NCBI GenBank assembly: GCA_902766215.1
Contig: CACXCV010000023.1
Coordinates: 1-12,348, forward strand
Source: Oscillospiraceae bacterium
GTDB lineage: Bacteria; Bacillota; Clostridia; Oscillospirales; Oscillospiraceae
Direction: 5' to 3'
Length of the DNA stretch: 12,348 nt
Positions 1-6,196 of the stretch are shown one piece after another. Positions within the stretch are counted from its first letter, which is position 1. Each line of letters begins with the position of its first letter. The translations under genes and the position numbers were made by a program. The notes under the pieces are model-generated. The model was not told the DNA's origin and did not search any database. It saw only the letters and a program-made list of their open reading frames with translations.

Positions 1-298
1 GCGTCTTCGGGGCCCAGATGTTCAGATTCTGGCAGTCCTCGCTCTGCTTCTGCAGCATGTGCAGGCCGCGGTAATAGGGGGGCGGGTTGGGTGGCAGCAT
101 CTGGTGCGTGATGGGGCCATAGGTATAGGCGTTCTTTACGCCGTCCCAGGGCTGCTGCTCCACCGGCATGTGGAAACGTTTTGCTTCGGCGTATTTGACG
201 CCCATGAAAATGTTGACGTCGCCATAGGTTACGCCGCGAAGCGCTCCGAACTTGGTTTCAACGATCAGCTTCACAGGATCAAAAACATACTGGTTCAT
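1..298 (-). CDS. Type B carboxylesterase / para-nitrobenzyl esterase family, N-terminal part (runs off left edge)
   Basis: The complement of this stretch reads open from an ATG at 296-298 to the window edge, giving 99 residues. Its beginning carries the hallmarks of the carboxylesterase type B family (alpha/beta hydrolases that cleave carboxylic esters): G-ALRG around residues 18-22, FMGVKYAEAKRF at 31-42 (family FxGIPYAxxxRF), QPW at 49-51, a GP--HQ segment at 61-66, and SEDCQNLNIW at 86-95 (family SEDCLxLNVW). The nucleophile-elbow serine (GESAG) and the remaining catalytic residues would lie beyond the left edge and cannot be checked. A GAAAGGA ribosome site lies about 8 bases before the ATG. 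No signal peptide is visible, so a cytoplasmic enzyme is likely. The substrate is unknown. The gene is divergent from the DUF5693/csaB group and shares with it an AT-rich control region holding a LacI/CcpA-like operator. Confidence 0.87.
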   Translation of the reverse strand, partial: MNQYVFDPVKLIVETKFGALRGVTYGDVNIFMGVKYAEAKRFHMPVEQQPWDGVKNAYTYGPITHQMLPPNPPPYYRGLHMLQKQSEDCQNLNIWAPKT

Positions 299-448
299 GC
301 TGACTTTCCTTTCTTGTCGTGATGGATAAGGGAAATCGTGTTGCATTTTAGATTGCACAAACACACTTCACACTCCTATAATATATAACTTATTTTCAGA
401 ATATAAAGGATTATTTTCAACAAAATGAAATAAATTATCAAGAGATGC

Positions 449-502
449 ATATGAAATCGTTTTCAAGAAAAATATGAAATCGTTTGTCATAGGAACAAAC
501 GA
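449..502. repeat. Direct and inverted repeat cluster around the operator
   Basis: ATATGAAATCGTTT occurs at 449-462 and again at 472-485, a 23-base period of about two helical turns. The second copy lacks the clean palindromic right half of the first, reading TGAAATCGTTTGTCA. Its end flows into a separate perfect inverted repeat, TCGTTTGT (480-487) and ACAAACGA (495-502), with a 7-base spacer. This is the arrangement expected of two operators on one face of the helix, although chance in AT-rich DNA cannot be excluded. Confidence 0.45.
452..465. promoter_or_regulatory. Candidate cre / LacI-family operator
   Basis: The 14 bases TGAAATCGTTTTCA form a near-perfect palindrome around a central CG: six of seven positions pair, with only the T-T next to the centre failing. 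They fit the published catabolite-responsive element consensus TGWNANCGNTNWCA used by CcpA, and the general form of LacI/GalR-family operators. It lies about 150 bases upstream of the esterase start and about 115 bases upstream of the rightward -35 element, so the esterase or the whole divergent region could be the target. No LacI-family regulator gene is in the window. The match is seen in the sequence; the binding protein is inferred. Confidence 0.45.
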
Positions 503-578
503 ACGCAATTCATGAGCGCGAAAAGCGGAACCGGAAGGGGAGAAGGGCCTTTTTCAGGATTTACATCTGCCTTTCCGG

Positions 579-607
579 TTGCAATGCGGGTGTTTTTTTG
601 GTACAAT
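579..607 (+). promoter_or_regulatory. Sigma-A promoter of the DUF5693-csaB-Nudix group
   Basis: TTGCAA (579-584) is followed after exactly 17 bases by TACAAT (602-607), a good vegetative promoter. Initiation is expected near 614, which gives a leader of about 25 bases before the ATG at 640. Because the -10 element lies downstream of the in-frame ATG at 598, that earlier ATG cannot be the start codon from this promoter. The right arm of an inverted repeat (573-580) touches the -35 element. Confidence 0.7.
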
Positions 608-639
608 CATCCTTGCTATTCAGGAAAAGAGGGAACTTC

Positions 640-2778
640 ATGAAGCAATGGATACGTGCCCACTGGGGCCTTTGGATTCTGGCGCTGGGCGCCGTAGTGA
701 TTGCCGCCGTGATGCTGCTGCCGCGGGCAGAGGCCGAGCGGGCCGACCGCACCTATGAGATTGTTGCCGACTATAGCAGCTATGCCAAGATGGCGCCGCA
801 GTCGGGCCATGATATGGCCTGGTGGATGGACTGGCTGCATCAGAGCGGCGTGCAGACGGTGGCGCTGTATGAGTGCTCGCTGCGCTCGCTGAGCAACAAC
901 GCCTTTGTCCCCGTGGACGTGTGGGAGGTGGGTGACCTGCGTAAGAGCGCCGGCTGGAACCAGCGCCTGCCGGAAACCATTGTCCGCCGCGTGCTGGACA
1001 GCCAGAGCAGCTATGACATGGTGGTCGCCTGCTATGAAGCCGACGACATGGACTGGATTCTGGACAATCTCCAGCGCCGCCTGGACCGGCTGGACTATAC
1101 CGAGGCCGAGCAGGACGGCACGCGCTATCTGTTTGTCGCCGCAGGCGACAACGAGGACCTGCAGCGCCTGTCGCTGGGCTTCTGGCCGGAGATGGTACAG
1201 GACATTCAGGGCGCGGGGATGACGGTTCTGCCCCGCACCACGCCCATTGCGGGCATGAACGGCATGCGCTTTCTCAACGCTGTGCTGGAGAGCTTTGAAA
1301 GCGTGAACCCCAACCCGGCGTATTTCTACAACGCAGGCAAGGTGCTCCCTGGCTATGACGAGCCGGAGCAGGCGCACGACCGGCTGCTGTCCTGGCTGGG
1401 CGAGCGCGGCACGGCCCTGGTGGTGGCCGAGAAGAACGATCAGCGCGGCAACGACAGCTGGCCCGGCTTTGATCAGCTGTGCCAGGAGCTGGACGGGCGT
1501 GTGATCCGCGCCTTTTACGAGTGGAACTATATCCAGTACCGCTGGGCCTATTATGGCTATGAGGGGCCGGAGGAAATTATCAACTCACTCTACCGCGCGG
1601 TGGTCGAGCGGAACTGCCGCCTGGTATATTTACAGGCCATTCTGGACACGGACAGCACCGAGAACTATATCACCGATCCCGAGGCGCACGCCTTCCAGCT
1701 GACCGAGCTGAACCGCCGCCTGGAGGGGCAGGGGATGCATCAGGGAACCGTTTCGCCGATGCAGTCCGTGCAGCAGCGCTTTGTGCTGCGCTGGCTGCTA
1801 GGCGTGGGCGCAGTGGCGGCCGCGGTGCTGCTGCTTTGCGCGGTGTGGCCGCTGCGGCCGCGGTGGCAGTGGCTGCTTACCGGCGCGGGCGCGCTGTGCG
1901 TGCTGGGGGCCATGGTGGTCCTGCCCGAGGGCTCCAAGCTGATACTGAGCATCGGCGCGGGCATTGTCTATCCCAGCCTGAGCATGCTCTGCCTGCTGCG
2001 CTGGCTGCGCGGGGCACGGCCGGCCACAGCCGGGCGTATCTGGACATCCAGCATTCTGGGCATGCTGCTGTGCGTGCTGGGCGCACTCTGCGCCGCCGTG
2101 GCCACGGCGGCGGCCCTGTCTGAAACGGCGTATATGCTGGAGTTCCGCGTCTACCGGGCGGTAAAGCTGATGCAGATCCTCCCCATCGGCGTGTATGCGC
2201 TGGGCTATCTGCTCTTCCTGCTGCCGGGGCAGCTGGGCCTGCAGCAGGAACTGGACCGGCAGGTGGGCAGCGGCCGCGGCGCCTGGGGGCGCTTTTGCCG
2301 CTGGTTCGGCCGCAAGCTCGAGCACCCGGTCAAGCTGCGCTGGGTGGTCTGGGGCGGACTGGCTGCGCTGCTGGCAGGCGTGGCCGGTCTGGTGGGGCTG
2401 TATTATATCGCCCGCACCGGCAACAGCCAGGAGGTGCGCATCAGCGCGCTGGAGCTGATGCTGCGCAACGACCTAGAAGAGCTGCTGATTGCCCGGCCGC
2501 GCACCAAGGAGTTTCTCATCGGCGTGCCGTGCCTGATGCTGTTCATATATATGCAGCGCCGCCAGTGGCGGCTGATGCCGTTCTTTGTCGGCCTGGGCAT
2601 GGCCATTGGCATGACCAGCTTTGTCAACACGTTTCTGCACATCCGTTCGCCGCTGTATCTGGGCTTTGCCCGGACGGGCTATGCGGTGCTCTTCGGGCTG
2701 CTCATCGGGGCGGCCGTGATCGCGGTACTCGAAATTGTGCGCGCGGTGCGCAGGAAGGTGGAGTCGCGGCGTGTATAA
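640..2778 (+). CDS. DUF5693 family polytopic membrane protein
   Basis: This is a 712-residue membrane protein of unknown biochemical function. The start at 640 is preceded by AGAGGG and lies just after the promoter. It has an N-terminal membrane anchor (about residues 9-28, ending LLPRAEA), an extended soluble region (about 30-375) probably outside the membrane, and then roughly nine hydrophobic segments (near 380-405, 410-429, 433-456, 467-493, 510-531, 565-591, 622-638, 645-666 and 681-703) with a basic tail. The soluble part is rich in W and Y and contains an alternating alpha/beta-like pattern (VQTVALYE, FVAAGDN, GTALVVAEKN, RLVYLQAIL) suggesting a barrel-like or polysaccharide-deacetylase-like fold, which is only an impression. 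From memory, DUF5693 genes commonly precede csaB in Firmicutes; here the two overlap by 8 nt. A role in transport or assembly of the pyruvylated wall polymer is therefore plausible but unproven. Confidence 0.85.
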   Translation: MKQWIRAHWGLWILALGAVVIAAVMLLPRAEAERADRTYEIVADYSSYAKMAPQSGHDMAWWMDWLHQSGVQTVALYECSLRSLSNNAFVPVDVWEVGDLRKSAGWNQRLPETIVRRVLDSQSSYDMVVACYEADDMDWILDNLQRRLDRLDYTEAEQDGTRYLFVAAGDNEDLQRLSLGFWPEMVQDIQGAGMTVLPRTTPIAGMNGMRFLNAVLESFESVNPNPAYFYNAGKVLPGYDEPEQAHDRLLSWLGERGTALVVAEKNDQRGNDSWPGFDQLCQELDGRVIRAFYEWNYIQYRWAYYGYEGPEEIINSLYRAVVERNCRLVYLQAILDTDSTENYITDPEAHAFQLTELNRRLEGQGMHQGTVSPMQSVQQRFVLRWLLGVGAVAAAVLLLCAVWPLRPRWQWLLTGAGALCVLGAMVVLPEGSKLILSIGAGIVYPSLSMLCLLRWLRGARPATAGRIWTSSILGMLLCVLGALCAAVATAAALSETAYMLEFRVYRAVKLMQILPIGVYALGYLLFLLPGQLGLQQELDRQVGSGRGAWGRFCRWFGRKLEHPVKLRWVVWGGLAALLAGVAGLVGLYYIARTGNSQEVRISALELMLRNDLEELLIARPRTKEFLIGVPCLMLFIYMQRRQWRLMPFFVGLGMAIGMTSFVNTFLHIRSPLYLGFARTGYAVLFGLLIGAAVIAVLEIVRAVRRKVESRRV

Positions 2779-3874
2779 AATCCTGATATCCGGCTACTAC
2801 GGCTTCAATAACATTGGAGACGAATCGGTGCTGCGCGCGGTGGTCGAAAACCTGCGCGCCCGCCTGCCGGACATTGAAATTACGGTTCTCTCCCACAGCC
2901 CGGCGGAGACGGCGGAGAAGTTTGACGTGCGTGCCGTGCCGCGCATGTCGCCGGCGGCCATCCTGCGCGAGGTCAGCCGCTGCGACCTGCTGATCTCCGG
3001 CGGCGGCAGCCTGCTGCAGGACGCCACGTCGTCCAAGAGCATCCATTATTACCTGTCCATTATCCACCTGGCGCTGCTGCTGCGGAAAAAGGTGTTTATC
3101 TATTCCCAGGGCATCGGCCCAATCTATGACCCGCAGAACCGCAAGCGCACAGCCCGCGCGCTGAAAAAGGTACACGGCATTGTGGTGCGCGACGAGGGTT
3201 CGCGCCAGCTGCTGGAGCAGATCGGCGTCCCGGCGGAGCGGATTGTGGTCACGGCCGACCCGGTGCTGCGCATTGACCGGCCGGAGCTGGACAAGGGCCG
3301 GGAGATTCTGACCCGCGAAGGCTGCGACCGCAGCGACGGGCGCCCGCTGATCGGCTGGGCCGTGAAGGAGCGCAACCCCAACAGCCGTTTTGCCGGCGAG
3401 GTGGAGCGCTGCATCCGCTGGCTGGGCGAAAAATATCACGCCCGCTGCGTGCTGATCCCATTTCATTATGAAGAGGACCGGGCGGTGGCGGTGCAGCTGG
3501 CCCAACGGCTGAAGGACCAGAGCGTGGTGTGCATCCGCAGCAAGCACCTCTCAGACGAGACGCTGTCGATCATCGGCAACATGGACTTTCTGGTGGGCGT
3601 GCGTCTGCACTCGCTGATCTATGCCGCGGTGATGGACGTGCCGATGCTGGGCATCAGCTATGACCCCAAGGTGGATGCGTTTCTGCACTCGGTGGGGCAG
3701 CAGGCTGTGTCGGCCACGGGCGAATTCACACTCGAGCGCTTTCAGCCGGCCTTTGAGCAGGCCTGGGACTCGCGCGAGCGCATCCGAACAGAAGTGGTGG
3801 CCCGCCGCAACGAGCTGCAAAAGAAGCTCAATACCAACGAGGATATGATTGCGGCGCTGATTCATCAGGGCTGA
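2771..3874 (+). CDS. csaB: Polysaccharide pyruvyl transferase CsaB
   Basis: CsaB transfers pyruvate, as a ketal, from phosphoenolpyruvate to a secondary cell-wall polysaccharide; the pyruvylated polymer is the ligand for SLH domains of S-layer and surface proteins. The product of 367 residues matches the family in length and motifs: an N-terminal Rossmann-like start with GYYGFNNIGDE (residues 8-18), SGGGSLLQD (76-84), SQGIGP in the middle, a second half beginning with LIGWAVKERN, and the conserved GVRLHS (276-281, with H280 the likely functional histidine) followed by ISYDPKV. I chose the GTG at 2771 because the family begins right at VYKILISGYYG and an AGGAAGGTGGAG purine run precedes it. 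An ATG at 2735 would add 12 unconserved residues. The GTG overlaps the stop of DUF5693, implying translational coupling. The Nudix gene follows 16 bases later. Confidence 0.93.
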   Translation: MYKILISGYYGFNNIGDESVLRAVVENLRARLPDIEITVLSHSPAETAEKFDVRAVPRMSPAAILREVSRCDLLISGGGSLLQDATSSKSIHYYLSIIHLALLLRKKVFIYSQGIGPIYDPQNRKRTARALKKVHGIVVRDEGSRQLLEQIGVPAERIVVTADPVLRIDRPELDKGREILTREGCDRSDGRPLIGWAVKERNPNSRFAGEVERCIRWLGEKYHARCVLIPFHYEEDRAVAVQLAQRLKDQSVVCIRSKHLSDETLSIIGNMDFLVGVRLHSLIYAAVMDVPMLGISYDPKVDAFLHSVGQQAVSATGEFTLERFQPAFEQAWDSRERIRTEVVARRNELQKKLNTNEDMIAALIHQG

Positions 3875-3890
3875 GACAGGGGGATGCACC

Positions 3891-4316
3891 ATGCCGAAGA
3901 TAACCGAGGTGGTGGCGGCGCTGATCTGGCAGGGGAGCCGCTTTCTGATCTGCCAGCGGCCGGAGTATAAGGCACGGGGCCTGCTGTGGGAGTTTGTCGG
4001 CGGCAAGGTGGAGCCGGGCGAGACCGGGGCGCAGGCGCTGGTGCGCGAGTGCCGCGAGGAGCTGGATATCACCGTGTCGGTGGGCAAGGTGTTCATGGAC
4101 GTGGTGCACGCCTATCCGGACCTGACGGTTCACCTGACGCTGTTTCACGCAGCCATTGCCCAGGGGCAGCCACGGCTGCTGGAGCACAACGATCTGCGCT
4201 GGATCACCGTGGATGAGATCGGCGGCTTTGATTTCTGCCCGGCGGATGAGGAGATTCTTTGCGCCCTGCGGGCCTATCGAAGCCACGCCGGCTGCGCCGC
4301 GTGCCGCGGAGAATGA
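3891..4316 (+). CDS. MutT-like Nudix hydrolase ((deoxy)nucleoside triphosphate pyrophosphohydrolase)
   Basis: This 141-residue protein belongs to the MutT group of Nudix enzymes, which hydrolyse (deoxy)nucleoside triphosphates such as 8-oxo-dGTP to the monophosphate and pyrophosphate, cleaning the nucleotide pool. The Nudix box is intact: G38, E44, R52, E53, E56 and E57 fit GX5EX7REUXEEXGU, with D59 at the last glycine position, a substitution tolerated in MutT-like proteins. The LLWEFVGGKVEPGE segment (31-44) is typical of the oxidised-nucleotide branch (MutT: WEFPGGKIE), here with FVGGKVE. The start has AGGGGG about 8 bases upstream. The last residues (from about 130) are a short cysteine-containing tail that I do not recognise. 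It follows csaB by 16 bases and probably shares its mRNA, without an obvious functional link. The exact substrate is not shown by the sequence. Confidence 0.88.
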   Translation: MPKITEVVAALIWQGSRFLICQRPEYKARGLLWEFVGGKVEPGETGAQALVRECREELDITVSVGKVFMDVVHAYPDLTVHLTLFHAAIAQGQPRLLEHNDLRWITVDEIGGFDFCPADEEILCALRAYRSHAGCAACRGE

Positions 4317-4325
4317 AAAAACAGA

Positions 4326-4360
4326 CGGCCGGATGCGCAGCAGGCAGGCGCATCCGGCCG
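4326..4360. terminator. Strong hairpin after the Nudix gene, T-tract only on the minus strand
   Basis: Bases 4326-4338 pair perfectly with 4348-4360 (13 bp, GC-rich, 9-base loop), 9 bases after the Nudix stop codon. On the plus strand the stem is followed by GCGTGTTAGTG, not by a T-run. The A-run at 4316-4321 on the left side gives a T-tract only for leftward transcription. It may work as a weak or factor-assisted end of the upstream operon, or as a block to leftward read-through, although no leftward gene lies nearby to the right. Confidence 0.5.
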
Positions 4361-4387
4361 GCGTGTTAGTGTTAGAAAGAGCGAACC

Positions 4388-4412
4388 ATGCAATTCGTGG
4401 GCAGAATGCAAT
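4388..4412. promoter_or_regulatory. Repeated ATGCAAT upstream of the lrp promoter
   Basis: ATGCAAT occurs at 4388-4394 and 4406-4412, 18 bases apart, with a related ATGCTTT at 4429-4435, all upstream of the -35 element at 4451. Lrp/AsnC proteins bind phased repeated sites upstream of their own genes, so these could be autoregulatory sites. The motif does not match a known Lrp consensus closely and chance is a real alternative. Confidence 0.22.
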
Positions 4413-4450
4413 ATGAAACCCGGAGAGCATGCTTTTCCTGAAAAAAGTCT

Positions 4451-4479
4451 TTGCCCTGGGAAGAGGAATGTAGTATAAT
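4451..4479 (+). promoter_or_regulatory. Sigma-A promoter of the lrp-aminotransferase-ispE operon
   Basis: TTGCCC (4451-4456), a 17-base spacer and a perfect TATAAT (4474-4479) place initiation near 4486, about 30 bases before the GTG start at 4517. The in-frame ATG at 4451 coincides with the -35 box, which rules it out as the start of the regulator. Confidence 0.75.
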
Positions 4480-4502
4480 AAAGTGTGAAACAAGCGCAAA
4501 CA

Positions 4503-4508
4503 AGGAGG
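4503..4508 (+). promoter_or_regulatory. Ribosome binding site fixing the GTG start of the Lrp regulator
   Basis: AGGAGG within AAGGAGGATGACATTGTG lies 8 bases before the GTG at 4517. The ATG at 4509 that follows it at once is in another frame and too close to be used. Confidence 0.75.
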
Positions 4509-4516
4509 ATGACATT

Positions 4517-5008
4517 GTGACACATCTGGAGGATCGGATTTTACAGCTGCTGGAGCAGGATTGCAGCATGCCCCATGCGGTTTTGGCCGCGCGCTGCGGC
4601 GTAGACGAGGCGGACATCGACGCCGCCGTGAAAAAGCTGGAGGACGAGGGCATTATCCTGGGCTATCAGGCCCTGGTGGACTGGGAAAAGACCCACAAGG
4701 AAACCGTGACCGCCCTGATCGAGGTAAATGTCACGCCCCAGCGGGACAAGGGCTTTGACCGCATTGCCGAGCGGATCTATCAGTTTGACGAGGTGGAGAG
4801 CGTCTATCTCATGTCCGGCAGCTTTGACCTGACGGTGATTATCTCAGGCCGGACGCTGAAAGAGGTGGCCACCTTCGTTTCCGAACGCCTGAGCATCATC
4901 GAGGGCGTGACCGGTACGGCCACTCACTTTATTCTGAAAAAATATAAGGAGAAGCATGCGCTGTTTGTCAAGCATGAGGAACAGACCGACCGCATTGCAT
5001 TTGTCTGA
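4517..5008 (+). CDS. Lrp/AsnC family transcriptional regulator
   Basis: This 163-residue regulator has the two standard parts of the family. An N-terminal winged helix-turn-helix (about 1-50) contains RILQLLEQD, the AVLAARCGVDEADIDAAVKKLEDEGII recognition region and GYQALVDW. A C-terminal RAM/ligand-binding domain (about 62-142) contains TALIEVNV, the VYLMSGSFDLTVIISG stretch (97-111, GSFDL corresponding to the effector-binding loop) and TATHFILKKYK. Such proteins sense amino acids or related acids and oligomerise on DNA. The aminotransferase begins 3 bases after the stop. The pair resembles AlaR-AlaT of Bacillus subtilis (YugG-YugH), in which the regulator controls the transaminase, so an amino-acid effector, perhaps alanine, and control of the downstream operon are inferred. 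The start is GTG with a strong ribosome site. The C-terminal KHEEQTDRIAFV tail is beyond the core domain. Confidence 0.92.
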   Translation: MTHLEDRILQLLEQDCSMPHAVLAARCGVDEADIDAAVKKLEDEGIILGYQALVDWEKTHKETVTALIEVNVTPQRDKGFDRIAERIYQFDEVESVYLMSGSFDLTVIISGRTLKEVATFVSERLSIIEGVTGTATHFILKKYKEKHALFVKHEEQTDRIAFV

Positions 5009-5011
5009 GTT

Positions 5012-6184
5012 ATGGAATACGAACGCTATTTATCTGCCAAGGTGCAGAGCCTTCAGCCCTCAGGCATCCGCCGCTTTTTTGATATTCTCAATGAGATGAA
5101 GGGCGCCATCTCCCTCAGCGTGGGCGAGCCGGACTTTCAGACGCCGTGGCACATCCGCGACGCCGGCATCTATTCGCTGGAAAAGGGCTTTACCAAATAC
5201 ACGCCCAACGCGGGCCTGTCCGACCTGCGGGACGAGATCTCGGCCTATCTCGAGCGCCGCTTTGACCTGCAATATGACCCCAAGAGCGAGCTGCTGGTGA
5301 CGGTGGGCGGCAGCGAGGCCATCGACCTGGCTGTGCGCTCACTCATCAACCCCGGGGACGAGGTGCTGATTCCGGAGCCGAGCTTTGTCTGCTATGGCCC
5401 CATTGCGGTCATGGCTGGCGGTACGCCGGTGATGATCCCCCTCACGGCGGAAAACGAGTTCCGTCTTTCACCCGCCCAGCTGGAAGCAGCCATCACCCCG
5501 CGCAGCAAGCTGCTGGTGCTGCCTTTCCCGTGCAACCCCACCGGCGGCATTATGGAGCGGGCTGACCTGGAGCTGCTGGCCCCGATCATCGAAAAGCACG
5601 ACTTGATGGTGGTCAGCGACGAGATCTATGCCGAGCTGACTTACGGCGGCGTGCATCACACCTCCATCGCCAACCTGCCCGGCATGGCTGCCCGCACCGT
5701 GGTGGTCAATGGCATGAGCAAGTGTTATTCCATGACCGGCTGGCGCATGGGCTATGCCGCGGCCCCCGCCCCCATCATCAAGCAGATGACCAAGCTGCAT
5801 CAATACTGCATCATGAGCGCGCCCACCACCAGCCAGTATGCCGCCATCGAGGCGCTGCGCCGCGGCGACGACGACATCGAGGCCATGAAAGAGGAATACG
5901 ATTCTCGGCGGCGCTATCTGGTTTCGGCCCTGCGCGAGCAGGGGCTGGACTGCTTTGACCCCAAGGGTGCGTTTTACGCCTTCCCCAGCATCCGGAAGAC
6001 GGGCCTGAGCTCCGAGCAGTTCTGCGAGCGCTTTTTGCTGGAGCACAAGATTGCCTGCGTGCCGGGCAGCGCCTTTGGCCCCAGCGGCGAGGGATTCATC
6101 CGCGTGTGCTATGCCGCCTCCATGCAGAACATGGAGGTTGCTATGGACCGCCTGGGCCAGTTCCTGCGGGAACTGGGCGTGTAA
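5012..6184 (+). CDS. PLP-dependent class I/II aminotransferase
   Basis: This 390-residue fold-type I transaminase (aspartate-aminotransferase superfamily) moves an amino group between an amino acid and a 2-oxoacid. The cofactor residues are all present: VGGSEAID (98-105, phosphate loop), NPTGG (175-179), SDEIYAELTYGG (202-213; D203 contacts the pyridine nitrogen, Y206 the ring oxygen), and the Schiff-base lysine K237 in NGMSKCYSMTGWRMGY (R245 for phosphate). R364 in GFIRVCYA should bind the substrate carboxylate. The ISLSVGEPDFQTP start (33-45) is typical of the alanine/aspartate branch (AlaT, PatA, YugH-like), but the amino donor cannot be read from sequence. It has no clear ribosome site and lies 3 bases after the Lrp stop, so translation is probably coupled. 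A phosphoglycerate-mutase homologue follows after 12 bases. Confidence 0.92.
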   Translation: MEYERYLSAKVQSLQPSGIRRFFDILNEMKGAISLSVGEPDFQTPWHIRDAGIYSLEKGFTKYTPNAGLSDLRDEISAYLERRFDLQYDPKSELLVTVGGSEAIDLAVRSLINPGDEVLIPEPSFVCYGPIAVMAGGTPVMIPLTAENEFRLSPAQLEAAITPRSKLLVLPFPCNPTGGIMERADLELLAPIIEKHDLMVVSDEIYAELTYGGVHHTSIANLPGMAARTVVVNGMSKCYSMTGWRMGYAAAPAPIIKQMTKLHQYCIMSAPTTSQYAAIEALRRGDDDIEAMKEEYDSRRRYLVSALREQGLDCFDPKGAFYAFPSIRKTGLSSEQFCERFLLEHKIACVPGSAFGPSGEGFIRVCYAASMQNMEVAMDRLGQFLRELGV

Positions 6185-6196
6185 AGGAGCCTGCAT

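Larger units (their letters stand above)
299..639. other. AT-rich divergent intergenic region
   Basis: This 341-base stretch separates the leftward esterase from the rightward DUF5693 gene. Bases 340-490 are strikingly AT-rich against the GC-rich genes on both sides. It contains a 14-base direct repeat (449-462 and 472-485), a cre-like operator (452-465), an 8-bp inverted repeat (480-487 with 495-502), a second inverted repeat of AACCGGAA (529-536) with TTCCGGTT (573-580), and the sigma-A promoter of the rightward operon (579-607). For the esterase I see only loosely matching AT-rich hexamers around 370-420 on the minus strand and do not assign a promoter. No credible small gene is seen. Confidence 0.6.

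Noticed and set aside
59..322. 87-residue plus-strand reading frame at the left edge
   Set aside because: It is opposite the carboxylesterase fragment, which shows family motifs on the minus strand.
598..639. Upstream ATG extension of the DUF5693 protein
   Set aside because: The codon lies before the -10 element of the promoter at 579-607, and the ATG at 640 has its own ribosome site and begins the membrane anchor.
2735..2770. Upstream ATG extension of CsaB
   Set aside because: The added 12 residues are unconserved and only re-read the DUF5693 C-terminal codons; the GTG at 2771 fits the family start.
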